From NCBI GenBank assembly GCA_001689485.1, contig LUJQ01000001.1:1-59966 (forward strand): a stretch of 59,966 bases of DNA. The letters are read 5' to 3'. Source of the DNA: Bacteroidales bacterium M6 (GTDB lineage Bacteria > Bacteroidota > Bacteroidia > Bacteroidales > Muribaculaceae). Below, piece after piece: positions 44,484 through 55,054 of the stretch (position 1 is the first letter of the stretch; every line of letters starts with the position of its first letter). The translations under genes were made by a program, and so were the position numbers. Under the pieces are notes generated by a model that searched no databases, was not told the origin of the DNA, and saw only the letters and a list, made by a program, of their open reading frames with translations.

Positions 44484-46024
44484 CGCCGCCGGAGAAAAAC
44501 TGCGACAATATAGGTGTGGATGCGAGTCCGGCGGGGCTTAAGGCAGAGGGGGATACCCCGAAGTTGAAAACCCTGACTGCCCGTTCAGTGAAGTGGAACC
44601 TTATCGACAAGTTTTCCACCCAGGTTCTGGCAGCCGTTACCGGGATAGTGCTGGCACGAATCCTTTCCGAAGAGGATTTCGGGCTGGTAGGTGCTATTTT
44701 GGTATTCCAGGCATTTGCATCGCTTTTTGTCGACAGTGGTTTCTCCTTTGCTTTGATTCAGCGCAAAGCCCCGACCAGGCTTGATTATTCCACTGTTTTG
44801 TGGTTTAATATGGGCATGGCCGTGACGGTTTATCTGGTCCTGTTTTTTTGCGCCCCGTTGATTGCCGATTGTTTTGGCGGCGACCGGCGGCTTGTGCCTT
44901 TAAGCCGCGTTATGTTCCTTTCGTTCATCCTCAATGCTTCGGCGATAGTGCAGACCAACAGGCTGATGAAAAAGATGGATGTGCGCATGGTTGCCGCATC
45001 TAATGCATTGGGGCTGGTTGCTGCCGCCATCGTAGGGATTTCGCTTGCCGTAGGTGGATATGGCGTATGGGCTATAGTGTGGCAGTCGATAACGCTCAAC
45101 GCTGTAAAAAGCCTTGTTTTGTGGTTTACTTCGGGGTGGCTGCCTGTGTTGGCTTTTTCATGGAGCGCGTTGCGCGGTTTCTTCAGTGTGGGTTCCGGGA
45201 TGATGGTGTCGTCGTTTCTCAATGTGCTGTTTCAGAACATATATTCATTTTTTATCGGCAATCGTGCGGGATTGGTGCCGTTAGGTTATTACACCCAGGC
45301 CGACAAATGGAGCAAAATGGGGATAACTTCTGTGTCCCAAACTATTACGGCATCGTTTCTGCCGGCTTTGTCGCAGGTGCAGGACGATCCGGGGCGGTTT
45401 TCGCGGGTGTCATCGAAGATGAACCGTTTCACCGCCTATATCCTGTTTCCCTCAATGGGTTTTCTTGCGGTTATGGCCCCACCGATATTCAATTGTCTTT
45501 TCGGCACGAAATGGGACTCGTCAATAGTGCTTTTCCAATTGCTGTTGCTGCGCGGCATCTTCACCGTGCAGACAGCTCTTTACAACAATTATCTCATAGC
45601 TATGGCGCGTACACGTGCCGTGGTGGCTATGGAGGTGCTGCGCGATTCGGCAGCCCTGTTGTTTTTGGTTGCTACCATCCCGGTCATAACCATGACATGG
45701 GGGGGCGACATGATGTTTGGTATTAAAATTTTGCTTTGCGGGCAGTTGGCCGCATCTGTCATCACTTGGTGTGTTATGACAGCTGTTGTGGCACGGGTAA
45801 CGGGGCGTCATGTAACCGATTTGGTTACCGATAATTTGCCATATCTCATTGAAACCTTGGTTATTGGTGCTGTGATGTGGGCTGAAGGTCTGATTGTGGA
45901 TAATTGCTGGGGCCTATTGGCTTTGCAGGCGTTTACCGGGGTGGGGATGTATGTGGGTTTTAACGCGGCGTTGGGGTCGGCTGTCCAAAAAGATGTGTTA
46001 AAGTTTATATTTAAAAAGCAGTAG
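44480..46024 (+). CDS. Wzx-type polysaccharide/lipid flippase (WzxC-like)
   Basis: The 514-residue protein has a 32-residue soluble N-terminus, then LTARSVKWNLIDKFSTQVLAAVTGIVLARIL-type helix starts typical of the RfbX/WzxC polysaccharide exporter group and fourteen or so hydrophobic segments. These proteins flip undecaprenyl-linked oligosaccharide units across the inner membrane. No glycosyltransferase genes are adjacent, so it is an orphan flippase. Translation is coupled to the DUF2807 gene. Confidence 0.9.
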   Translation: MTPPEKNCDNIGVDASPAGLKAEGDTPKLKTLTARSVKWNLIDKFSTQVLAAVTGIVLARILSEEDFGLVGAILVFQAFASLFVDSGFSFALIQRKAPTRLDYSTVLWFNMGMAVTVYLVLFFCAPLIADCFGGDRRLVPLSRVMFLSFILNASAIVQTNRLMKKMDVRMVAASNALGLVAAAIVGISLAVGGYGVWAIVWQSITLNAVKSLVLWFTSGWLPVLAFSWSALRGFFSVGSGMMVSSFLNVLFQNIYSFFIGNRAGLVPLGYYTQADKWSKMGITSVSQTITASFLPALSQVQDDPGRFSRVSSKMNRFTAYILFPSMGFLAVMAPPIFNCLFGTKWDSSIVLFQLLLLRGIFTVQTALYNNYLIAMARTRAVVAMEVLRDSAALLFLVATIPVITMTWGGDMMFGIKILLCGQLAASVITWCVMTAVVARVTGRHVTDLVTDNLPYLIETLVIGAVMWAEGLIVDNCWGLLALQAFTGVGMYVGFNAALGSAVQKDVLKFIFKKQ

Positions 46025-46332
46025 GCCAAATCTTATAAGAACTTGTTGCAATGGGTAGGGTGTGTTGCGGTCTAATCGCTTTCCTCTTTCCTTATGTATT
46101 TATGGGCATCTTCGCGAGAACGCGAATGTTTCACACATCTGACGGTCAGATTGGTAGGTGTGGTTTTCATAATTTCGGTCATAGCATTGCAAGGTATTGC
46201 AAAGATTTTGTGGTTAATATTTAATAATATATATTAACATGCTATAACCTGTTGGCTCGATGTGGTATTGAATAATATGTGTAATATTGCAACTGGATAC
46301 TAATACCTGTTAAACTCGGCGTTGAAATATGC

Positions 46333-46340
46333 TAATTTTG
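46333..46340 (+). promoter_or_regulatory. -7 box of the first giant secreted-protein gene
   Basis: TAATTTTG on the plus strand gives a leader of about 100 nt. The rest of 46025-46445 is AT-rich with a small hairpin TTCGCG/CGCGAA near 46115 and holds no gene that I can see. Confidence 0.45.
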
Positions 46341-46445
46341 GAATGTTTTGAGCAAAATGCCATATTACTTGTGTGTATGGCTGCAAGATGTATTCAGTAA
46401 TATTATCGCATATAGTAATTTCCTTATTCACTTAATAAAAATCAC

Positions 46446-49400
46446 ATGATGCATTTTATCCGATTGAAAGCGAGGATGCTGCTCGCAGCGGTGAGTTGTT
46501 TTACGGCTTGCTGCAACAACCTTTATGCCGACTCCATGGCACCACAGCTCACCGGCTTTATGAGAAGCAGCGATGCATGGGGTGATAACGGGCAAACCAC
46601 GGCGTATTACGGCTTTTACAGCATATCTGCCGACGGTGATGTCGATTTCAAGGCAGTATCCCCGACGGGTCCCGACAATGCATGGGCCAACTGCGGGAGT
46701 GTTTATGCTGACGGAAGATATTATTGCTACAATGTGGATGGCACCAGTATGAATTACACGTTAAGTTATTACGTGTTTGATGCCGATTCATGGACATCTG
46801 TCAGGCAGAATGCGTTCAGCTACAAATATTCGGATGCGGGTTCGGAGCAGTCGCAAAAGGCGAGGCTTGTGCCGTCGGCACTTGCATATAACCCTCTTAC
46901 AGGTGTGATTTATGCCGTGACACATACTTTTTCGAATTCGGAAAAAGGTTTTCTGTGCGAAGCAGACCCCGATTCGGGTGAGCTGCATAGCCTCGGGGAA
47001 ATACCTTTTATGAAGACTGCCTCATGTGATGCATCCGGGGTGATGTACGGAATCGGTTTGGACGGGAATCTTTACAGGATTTCAGGAGCCGGTGATGTGG
47101 CAATTATCGGTCACACGGGGTATTATCCTACGCGTGATTCCGAAATCAGTACAGGTTCGGCAATATATTTCAGAAACGGGAAGATGTATTATTCCCTTTT
47201 CGGTTTTGCCACCGAGCGTGACAGGGACTATAACATAAACGCTGTTTTCGGATTATTGGAAATCGATACGGCAACTGGGAAATCGACATTGCTGGGGGTA
47301 TATCCTCGCGACGAGGTGTTCAGTTCCCTGGTGGCACCCAATGCGCATCCCGATGCGCCTGACGCAATATCCGGGCTTGTTTTCGAGCCTGAGACACCGG
47401 CTTCCCTTAAGGCGGTTGTAAAATTCACCCTGCCGTCGGTCACTTATGCCCAAAAGAAACTCGAGGGTGATGTAGGGTTCGAAATATCCGTTGGCACTTC
47501 AACCCCGGTCAAAGGGAGCGGGGCCCCCGGTTCTGTCGTTTCGGAAGCCGTGAATGTTTCAGCGGGCATGCAGACCGTTTCGGTAACCGTTACAGCCAAC
47601 GGGCATAAAAGCCCTGTTGCCCACGCATCCTATTTCTTTGGCGCAGATACACCTGCGGCGGTTTCCGAACTTACCCTTGCCTATGACGGCAATACGGGAA
47701 ACGCCGTTCTCACATGGAACACCCCGCGTGGGGAAAACGGCGGGATGCTGGAAGAAGAAAAGCTGAGGTATAAGATAGAACGTATGCCCGGAAAGGTGAT
47801 AGTGGCACGTTCTGCAAAAGGTAACAGTTTCTCCGAACCGGCCGATTTCCCATTTGATTCGTATCGATATGTGGTGACACCATATTATGCCGACAAGCCC
47901 TCTGAAACCGGCCGGAGCGCCACTTCAAACATCGTGAAGATGGGTTCACCCCTTCCTATGCCATATGATGAGACTTTCAGCTCCCCGTCGTCGCTCAACG
48001 GTTATACCCTTATCGATGCCAACGGCGACGGTAGCGGCAGTGGTTGGGATTCTCCCGAATGGTGTTATGACGAAACTTATTATTGTGCGTTTTATTATGG
48101 GAAGCAAGGCAAGCCGGCCGATGACTGGCTTATTACCCCGGCTCTTGATTTTGACAGCGAGTATCTTTATAAGCTGACATTCAAATACTATGCATATTAC
48201 GGTTATGGGAGCAAGTTCCGGGTTGTCGTCGGGAATACTCCTACTGTGGAGGGGATGGATAAGGAGGTGCTGATGAAGGAAACCGTGTCGGATTTCTATG
48301 ACCAGCCGGGAATCACGGAAACCGTGATATTCGCGCCACGGAAAGGTGACCGTTTCATCGGGTTCCACCACATATCGGAAACCATGGAACACCTCAGTAT
48401 CGACGATGTGCATGTGGAAAGGTATCTGTCGGCCAATGTGCCTGGTGCGGTAAACGGCCTGACAGCCGAACGGAAAAGCGATACGGAAGTGGTCCTGGAA
48501 TTTACAGTCCCGGAGATTACGGCGGGTGGTAAGTATTTGGACGGTTCTCCGCTGAAGGTTCAAATTGAAAGAAATGCCGCGACAGTCCCGGTTGGCGAAC
48601 TTGCCGATGTAAAACCTGGCGAAAAGGTGAGATGGGCGGATACTGATGCCCCGACTGCAGTGAATGTGTATAGTGTTGCCGTGTATAACAGTAACGGTGA
48701 GGGGTTGAAAAAGGAAATCAGTATAGATTTGCGTAGAGGCTCACCGGTAGAAGTGGAGTCTGTGCGTGCGTCGTTTATCAATGATAAGCAGATTCTGATT
48801 GAATGGGATCCGTCAACATCAGCTACCGACGAGGAAGGGAGACCTGTCGACGTGGATGCCATACGCTATCTTGTGTACAAACCTGTACGGGATGCGGATG
48901 ATAACATAGAGTACAAGGTTATCGGCAGGGATTTGGAGGAATGCCGTTTTATTGACAACGAGCCGCAGCTAGGGCTTCCCGCCGAAGGGCAACAGCCGCT
49001 GTTTTACTATGTGGCACCTGTCAACGGCGATGACGAAGGTTATGCCTGTGAATCAAACACGCTTATTTTCGGTGACTCGCGTCCGTTGCCTTGGTCGGAA
49101 ACCTGGCCGAAGCAGGTGACGGAGAACGGTCAGTGGTTCCGTTCGCAGACAAAGGGAGCCACATGGTATATCCGATACAAGGGTTATGAACCTTTGACCG
49201 ACGGTGTGGACGGCTCGGGTGTGGTTACATGCGAGCCCAACCGGGATGTGGCGTTCGGTATGGGCGGCTTCATCTCCCCGAGATTGGACTTGACCGGCAA
49301 TGAATCTCCCGAACTCTCATTCTGGATGTATCACGGGCCTGAATATACCGATGGAATCCAGCTTGCCATCGGGGTTGATGTCGGCGATTCCAGACAGAAC

Positions 49401-50948
49401 CTCATCCCCGGGGCGGTTTTTGATGCCCGCAGCGAAGAACAGGGTTGGAAAAAGCATACGGTGTCATTGAAAGACTACACTCTCTATAAGGCGGCTTCTG
49501 TGGTGTTCTACGGTTACGTCCGTCCTGACAACTGCATCCATATCGACAATGTGTCGCTGACCGGGGACCGATTTGCCAAGGAGCTTAGTCTGACCGGCAT
49601 TGCCGGGCCTAAGGAATGCCGCACGGATGAGGTTGCCGATTTCGAAGTGTCGGTTGCAAACACCGGAACAACCGCATCAGGTAATTTCAGGATTGATTTC
49701 ACTGTCGACGGTAAGGTTGCCGGAGGAAAGGAGATGGCAGGAATCGCATCCGGGGAGACATCGACGGCCTTGTTCTCATATGTGCCTGACAACGGACAGG
49801 CGGGTAAAACCCTCGACATCGCCTTTCGGATTACCGAGGCAACCGGTTCCGATACGAATCCGGCCAATAACGTCATGTCGGCGATGTTGGAAGTGAAGCA
49901 GGGCAATCTGCCATATGTTACATCAGTTGAAGGCTCTATCGACGGTGAGTCGGTGGCATTGGAATGGGGAATGCCCGACAAATGCGAGTTTACCGAGACG
50001 TTTACCGACAACTTCGAAGCTTACGAACCATTTGCGATTGACAATATCGGACAGTGGGTAATGCACGATGGTGACGGACTTTACAATCATTATCTGAGCA
50101 ACGGCGCCGGTGGTGTAATCGAATGGGAGAATAGCCGCGAGACGCAGGCGTTCATAGTGTTCAACGTCGGGGAAATCATCTACCCGATGCCTTTCGCCCC
50201 CATTTCGGGCAGCCAGTTCCTGGCATCCTGGCCTGCTGCCGGTGGTGCGAATGACGACTGGGTAATCTCCCCGGAACTTGACGGCAGGGCACAGCTTATC
50301 TCATTCTATGCCCGTTCCATGATGGAAGGCAGTGATGCCATTAACGTTTTGGTTTCTAAGACCGGCAACAACCCCTCTGATTTCTATAAGCTCAACGGGG
50401 CAACCCCGATAAAACTTTCCGCCGGATGGCAGCTGCTGCATTTCGCACTTCCTGAAGGTTCGCGGTATTTCGCCATACAGAATGTGGGTGATAACGGCAC
50501 CGGGATTATGATTGATGACATAATGTATCATGGTTATCCTACCACTGCGTTTATTCCTGATGGTTATAACGTTTACCGTGACGGTAAAAAACTGAATGAC
50601 GAGCCTTTGACGGAGCGGAAATATACAGATTCCGATATAGCTTCAGGCAACAGCTACCGTTACAGCATCGCACCTGTGTTCGGCAATCGGGAAGGCCGCA
50701 TGTCGGATTACCTTCTGATTGAGGCGTCGGGTATCGGAACCACATCTGTTGACAGTGGTATTGAGATTGCCACGGCTTCCGGTGCTATAATCGTTACCGG
50801 TGCTTGTGGTCGCAGGATTTCGGTCTGCGCTGTTGATGGCCGTTTAGTGGCGTCTGTCGCGGCAGAGGCAACCGAACGGATTGAGGTAACCCCTGGGGTT
50901 TACATTGTAAATGCCGGTGAAACTACTTCGAAAATTGTGGTCAGATAA
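46446..50948 (+). CDS. Giant secreted multidomain protein with T9SS-like tail (paralogue 1)
   Basis: The 1500-residue precursor has a signal peptide (cleavage near LYADS). After an N-terminal beta-propeller-like part of about 290 residues come fibronectin-III-like units, then choice-of-anchor-J-like domains: a D-x-x-GDGSG-SGW block followed by ADDWLITPAL near 560, and a second one with NDDWVISPEL near 1275. A CARDB-like stretch lies near 1050. The tail (VDGRLVASVAAE...GVYIVNAG...KIVVR) looks like the type IX secretion sorting domain. It is therefore probably a surface or extracellular protein. The paralogue follows after 51 bp. Confidence 0.85.
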   Translation: MMHFIRLKARMLLAAVSCFTACCNNLYADSMAPQLTGFMRSSDAWGDNGQTTAYYGFYSISADGDVDFKAVSPTGPDNAWANCGSVYADGRYYCYNVDGTSMNYTLSYYVFDADSWTSVRQNAFSYKYSDAGSEQSQKARLVPSALAYNPLTGVIYAVTHTFSNSEKGFLCEADPDSGELHSLGEIPFMKTASCDASGVMYGIGLDGNLYRISGAGDVAIIGHTGYYPTRDSEISTGSAIYFRNGKMYYSLFGFATERDRDYNINAVFGLLEIDTATGKSTLLGVYPRDEVFSSLVAPNAHPDAPDAISGLVFEPETPASLKAVVKFTLPSVTYAQKKLEGDVGFEISVGTSTPVKGSGAPGSVVSEAVNVSAGMQTVSVTVTANGHKSPVAHASYFFGADTPAAVSELTLAYDGNTGNAVLTWNTPRGENGGMLEEEKLRYKIERMPGKVIVARSAKGNSFSEPADFPFDSYRYVVTPYYADKPSETGRSATSNIVKMGSPLPMPYDETFSSPSSLNGYTLIDANGDGSGSGWDSPEWCYDETYYCAFYYGKQGKPADDWLITPALDFDSEYLYKLTFKYYAYYGYGSKFRVVVGNTPTVEGMDKEVLMKETVSDFYDQPGITETVIFAPRKGDRFIGFHHISETMEHLSIDDVHVERYLSANVPGAVNGLTAERKSDTEVVLEFTVPEITAGGKYLDGSPLKVQIERNAATVPVGELADVKPGEKVRWADTDAPTAVNVYSVAVYNSNGEGLKKEISIDLRRGSPVEVESVRASFINDKQILIEWDPSTSATDEEGRPVDVDAIRYLVYKPVRDADDNIEYKVIGRDLEECRFIDNEPQLGLPAEGQQPLFYYVAPVNGDDEGYACESNTLIFGDSRPLPWSETWPKQVTENGQWFRSQTKGATWYIRYKGYEPLTDGVDGSGVVTCEPNRDVAFGMGGFISPRLDLTGNESPELSFWMYHGPEYTDGIQLAIGVDVGDSRQNLIPGAVFDARSEEQGWKKHTVSLKDYTLYKAASVVFYGYVRPDNCIHIDNVSLTGDRFAKELSLTGIAGPKECRTDEVADFEVSVANTGTTASGNFRIDFTVDGKVAGGKEMAGIASGETSTALFSYVPDNGQAGKTLDIAFRITEATGSDTNPANNVMSAMLEVKQGNLPYVTSVEGSIDGESVALEWGMPDKCEFTETFTDNFEAYEPFAIDNIGQWVMHDGDGLYNHYLSNGAGGVIEWENSRETQAFIVFNVGEIIYPMPFAPISGSQFLASWPAAGGANDDWVISPELDGRAQLISFYARSMMEGSDAINVLVSKTGNNPSDFYKLNGATPIKLSAGWQLLHFALPEGSRYFAIQNVGDNGTGIMIDDIMYHGYPTTAFIPDGYNVYRDGKKLNDEPLTERKYTDSDIASGNSYRYSIAPVFGNREGRMSDYLLIEASGIGTTSVDSGIEIATASGAIIVTGACGRRISVCAVDGRLVASVAAEATERIEVTPGVYIVNAGETTSKIVVR

Positions 50949-50999
50949 CTGGTCATGCTAAATTAATAAAAGGTATTACCTGTTGAATAACATACATAT

Positions 51000-53900
51000 A
51001 TGAGAAAAATCGCGACATTTATGACATGCCTGGCCGTGTCAGCGACAGTAATCAGCCTGGTGGCGGTGGAAATGCAGGGTTTTCCCGGTTTGACACGTGC
51101 CTCAATCACGCGTGGGGACCTTAATGATACGGGGATGGCGAAATCCACAACTCTCAATTCCGGGTCATCTGCCAGAACTCGCACACAGACTTTTGTCCCG
51201 TTATCATCCCGCGATGCGGAGGATGTATCCGGCAATGTCCTGTTGGCTGCATACCCGCCCCGGGAGGACAAGTTTGACGGGTTCATCGCCCTTGATGCCG
51301 ACGGTGACGGTATTACATGGACATTTGACAGAAAGAAACAGTTTGGCGGTTTGGTGACAGAATCATGGTTGGAAGTCAAGCCGTTATACGGGCAGACAGG
51401 TTGCTGGGATGACTGGGTGTTCATCCCGGTGGAAATAGATGCAGACAATGCCGATTTGCACTTGAGTTTTTTTGCTTCTACACAGTACCGTGGTGCATCT
51501 GATGTGCATAATTTCAAAGTATATTTCGGAGATGAGGCCGATCCTGAGGCTATGACCACTGTTGTGATGGACAAGGAAGGTTATATTTCGGAATCCACCA
51601 CATGGGAGTATATCACCCCTCTCGAAACCGATTTTACGGCAAGCGGGCACGGCATATGCTATTTGGGGATACACGTTACTTCTTCTGTCGATAGCGGGTA
51701 TCTGCGCGTCGGGGAAATCACTCTCAGCCGGTCTGAAACCCATTCTGAGCCTGTTGGTCCTAACGGGGAGATTTTCGAGATGCATCCCACGGAAGAGGAA
51801 TTCGGGATGTGCCAGATAATCGATGCTAATGAGGATGGTTGCACTATATGCCAGTGGGTTGTTACCGGGGCTGACGGAAGGTTGTTTGACTGGCCCATAC
51901 ACTATAACTCCCTCCAAAGCGGGACCCCGGCAAAAGGCGATGCCGACGAATGGCTCATTACCCCGGCAATTAAGCTGTCGACGTCCGACAAAATCCATAC
52001 CCTGAGTATCGACGCCCTGACCACAGGTTCGACGTTCACAGATGCGTTCGAGATTGTTATCGCGACTGAAGCCACATTGGAAGGGATGAAGGCAGGTCGG
52101 CAGATTATGAACGAACCGGCTGTGACCAATGAGGAATATAAGACATTTACTTCCAGGTTTGCCGTGGAGACCCCCGGGTATTACTATATCGGGATTCATA
52201 TAAATTCGCTGATTTCTACAGGTTGGAGGATTTCGATGAAGGATTTGAAGGTTTGTGTGACGGAACAATCTGCCATGGTTCCCGGCCCGTGTTCCGACCT
52301 TGAAATCGTACCCGACCCGCATGGACGACTTGAAGCAACCGTGAACATGACTTTGCCAAAACTGTATATGAATTCCTTGGTGATGCCTGAGGATGAGTTG
52401 GTTACGGTTGAAGTTGAGTCGCCGGTTGACAGGCAGACCGTTTCGGGAAAGCCCGGTGAGAAGGTGTCGGTAACGATTGCCGCAGCCGACGGCAATAACC
52501 TTATCGTGGTTGACACGAAGAATGCCGACGGCAACGGCTCCCAAAGTAAAGGACAGGTGCGTTGCGGACTTGACGTGCCGGTAAATCCTGTCGTATCGGC
52601 AAAGGTCAGCGATGACAACATGTCGTTGCATCTCTCATGGGAGGCTCCGGTAACAGGTCTGAACGGAGGGATTGTGGATCCGTCGGCCGTTAAATACCGT
52701 CTGTACACCTATCAGGGTTCTGGCAATTCTGGGGGATGGATTCTCACGGTTGACAACATAAGCACCTGCGAATATACCTATACAGCGTCATCGGAAAAAC
52801 AGGAGTTGCACCAGGTAATGTTGTCGGCCTATAATGACAAAGGTGAGAGTGACGGCGGCTATGAATCCTTCGCCTCGGCGGTGCTTGGGAAACCGTATCC
52901 GCTACCAATGAACGAGAATTTCACCGGGGGAGCACAGGCATACAACGGCCTGCTGATTGATTATCCTACCGAGGAACATACCGCGTCGTGGGCACTTGAT
53001 ATGCCCTCGGCAGTCGGTATCAGCGGCGGCCCGTCATATGCCCTTATGTGCGTGAATATGGATATGGGGAAAGCGATGGGTTATGTGGAACTTCCGAGAT
53101 TTTCAACCGCAGGTTGTAAAAAGACCCGTCTGAAGCTAACAATGTATATTGATGATTTCTCGGCACGTGCGGAAATATCCGTTTACGGGCAGGAGGGGCG
53201 TGAAAAGGCTGAAATCATAAGGACGATCGACAGTTCGGCTGGCGACGGGTGGACGGATGTGTTCATCGACCTTCCTGAAAAATATGACGGGCGTGAATGG
53301 GTAGTGTTGGCAATTAATGTGACGACGTTTGACCCGTCGCAGATATTCGTGCTTGGCGGTTATGAGATTTATGAACGGCATGCCGACGATTTTGGCGTAA
53401 TCCGGATTGAGATGCCCCCTTATGTGACCTTGGGTGATGAGACGGGGTTTGTTGTCACGGTAGGCAACCGGGGATACAACACGGCGCCGGTGCCTGCGGT
53501 CAAAGCCCGTGTGATGGACGGCGCTGTCTGCCTGACTGATGTTGAAATGGAGATGCCCGGAATTTCATCGCTTGCAGACGGGGAAACCATGGAATGCCTC
53601 GGGAGGCTGAAGTTTGACTGTGCCGATATGTACCGTAAGAATCTCACACTTGAAGTAAATATTGACAACGAGGACGAGAATCCTGGGAACAATGTAGGTC
53701 GGGCGGATTTCCGTGTAGGTATCGGTGGGATGCCTGTGGTATCGGATATAGCAGCCACGCTGGTCAATGACGGCAGTGATGTGATGTTGTCATGGGATAA
53801 CCCGTATGCTTACGGGGTGGTGGAAAATATGGAGGCTTATCCGCATGGTTGTTATTCAGGAACCATCGGCCGGTGGAAAAATATCGACTATGATGGTGCG

Positions 53901-54752
53901 ACTACCTATGTTACCGAAACGTTCTATATCCCCGATGCCGGACTTCCGAAAGCATTCCAAGTGGTGAACAAGATGTTGTGCGGCATGGATGGATTGCTAT
54001 GCCCTTCAGGCGACCAGTTCCTGATGGCCTTCAGCCCGGAACAGGCTGTTGCCGACGACTGGCTTATCTCCCCGCAAGTCAAGGGTGGGTCAACTGTCTC
54101 ATTCCAACTGACATCGTTGGCCACGGAATTTAAAGAAAGCGTGGAGGTGATGTGGTCGGAATCTGATGATGAGGCTGATTCGTTCAAAGTGCTGGAATCG
54201 GTTGTTGTAGAATATGAGGGATGGGCCGGTTATGAATTTACCCTTCCTGAAAATGCGAAGTATTTCGCTATTCATTACATAAGCGACGATAAGTTCGGCA
54301 TATGCATCGACGACATAACATATGACCCGGTAAATCCGGAAGTTGAAATTTCGGGTTACAATATATACCGCGACGGGGTAAAGGTTGCTGACGGCCATAA
54401 GGAAACGGTATATACCGACTCTGACATCCCCGCCGGATCGACTTGCGATTTCAATGTCGCGGTAGTCGGGACCAAGAATGGTGTCAAGGTTGAATTCCCC
54501 CGTTCGGCCACTGTGTCATCGCCGCGTACCAGCAGTATCGAATCGGTGAATGGTGCATCTAAAACGGTGTACGGAGGCAGCGGATGTATAATCGCAGAAG
54601 GTTACGAAGGGGCATCGGCCGAGGTGTTCGATGTCAGCGGTATTATGGTGGCAAAGGCTGAAAACCTGCCTGTTGACTACAAGGTTTCCCTTGAAGCCGG
54701 AATCTATCTTGTGGTTATCGGCGGCGAAAGCCATAAGGTTGCCGTGCGTTGA
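51000..54752 (+). CDS. Giant secreted multidomain protein with T9SS-like tail (paralogue 2)
   Basis: The 1250-residue precursor has a signal-like N-terminus. Its layout resembles that of paralogue 1 without the N-terminal propeller: anchor-J-like domains (WDDWVFIPVEI near 140, ADEWLITPAI near 315, ADDWLISPQV near 1020), FnIII-like segments, a CARDB-like stretch near 810, and the tail AEVFDVSGIMVAKAE...AGIYLVVIGGESHKVAVR. Adjacent genes of the same type suggest a tandem duplication. No enzymatic motif is visible. Binding to host or food matrix is speculation. Confidence 0.85.
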   Translation: MRKIATFMTCLAVSATVISLVAVEMQGFPGLTRASITRGDLNDTGMAKSTTLNSGSSARTRTQTFVPLSSRDAEDVSGNVLLAAYPPREDKFDGFIALDADGDGITWTFDRKKQFGGLVTESWLEVKPLYGQTGCWDDWVFIPVEIDADNADLHLSFFASTQYRGASDVHNFKVYFGDEADPEAMTTVVMDKEGYISESTTWEYITPLETDFTASGHGICYLGIHVTSSVDSGYLRVGEITLSRSETHSEPVGPNGEIFEMHPTEEEFGMCQIIDANEDGCTICQWVVTGADGRLFDWPIHYNSLQSGTPAKGDADEWLITPAIKLSTSDKIHTLSIDALTTGSTFTDAFEIVIATEATLEGMKAGRQIMNEPAVTNEEYKTFTSRFAVETPGYYYIGIHINSLISTGWRISMKDLKVCVTEQSAMVPGPCSDLEIVPDPHGRLEATVNMTLPKLYMNSLVMPEDELVTVEVESPVDRQTVSGKPGEKVSVTIAAADGNNLIVVDTKNADGNGSQSKGQVRCGLDVPVNPVVSAKVSDDNMSLHLSWEAPVTGLNGGIVDPSAVKYRLYTYQGSGNSGGWILTVDNISTCEYTYTASSEKQELHQVMLSAYNDKGESDGGYESFASAVLGKPYPLPMNENFTGGAQAYNGLLIDYPTEEHTASWALDMPSAVGISGGPSYALMCVNMDMGKAMGYVELPRFSTAGCKKTRLKLTMYIDDFSARAEISVYGQEGREKAEIIRTIDSSAGDGWTDVFIDLPEKYDGREWVVLAINVTTFDPSQIFVLGGYEIYERHADDFGVIRIEMPPYVTLGDETGFVVTVGNRGYNTAPVPAVKARVMDGAVCLTDVEMEMPGISSLADGETMECLGRLKFDCADMYRKNLTLEVNIDNEDENPGNNVGRADFRVGIGGMPVVSDIAATLVNDGSDVMLSWDNPYAYGVVENMEAYPHGCYSGTIGRWKNIDYDGATTYVTETFYIPDAGLPKAFQVVNKMLCGMDGLLCPSGDQFLMAFSPEQAVADDWLISPQVKGGSTVSFQLTSLATEFKESVEVMWSESDDEADSFKVLESVVVEYEGWAGYEFTLPENAKYFAIHYISDDKFGICIDDITYDPVNPEVEISGYNIYRDGVKVADGHKETVYTDSDIPAGSTCDFNVAVVGTKNGVKVEFPRSATVSSPRTSSIESVNGASKTVYGGSGCIIAEGYEGASAEVFDVSGIMVAKAENLPVDYKVSLEAGIYLVVIGGESHKVAVR

Positions 54753-54821
54753 GAAAACCTGTCGGGCCTGTTACGTAAAAGGATTTGGCATCAGCCATTG
54801 CTTTTACAGAGTATGATAAAT

Positions 54822-54922
54822 GGCGGTGTGTCAAAATTCAATATTTTGGCACACCGCCTTGGTTTTCGCCCGGACGGCGAGAGTACAGTCAGAATGGCTC
54901 AGATGGGTCATTATGACACACC
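54822..54922 (-). repeat. Dispersed intergenic repeat, copy C, with 16-bp hairpin
   Basis: The outer end is a hairpin: GGCGGTGTGTCAAAAT (54822-54837), five-nt loop, ATTTTGGCACACCGCC (54843-54858), one mismatch. Then come GGTTTTCGCCCGGACGGCGA and a TCATTATGACACACC end. On the minus strand this matches copy A (5830-5984) and copy B (57574-57646). The hairpin lies 70 bp after the paralogue 2 stop and may serve as its terminator. Confidence 0.8.
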
Positions 54923-54959
54923 ATCATTGTTTTCTATGCCTAACTTTGGGTGGTTTGGA

Positions 54960-54991
54960 TTTGCAGAATAGGCAGTGAAAACTTATCTTTG
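54960..54991 (+). promoter_or_regulatory. Promoter of the ssb gene
   Basis: TTTG (54960-54963), 20 bp, TATCTTTG (54984-54991): a full consensus Bacteroidetes promoter. The leader is about 58 nt. A further TAACTTTG near 54942 is a possible second -7 box. Confidence 0.8.
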
Positions 54992-55054
54992 CCACGCGTC
55001 TTGAGGGGGTGCGATAAAAAGATGCGTTAAGAATTAGTGAATTTGATAAAATAA

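Noticed and set aside
51384..52631. A 415-codon minus-strand frame inside paralogue 2
   Set aside because: It is antisense to a protein with clear domains and tail, and has no recognisable domain.
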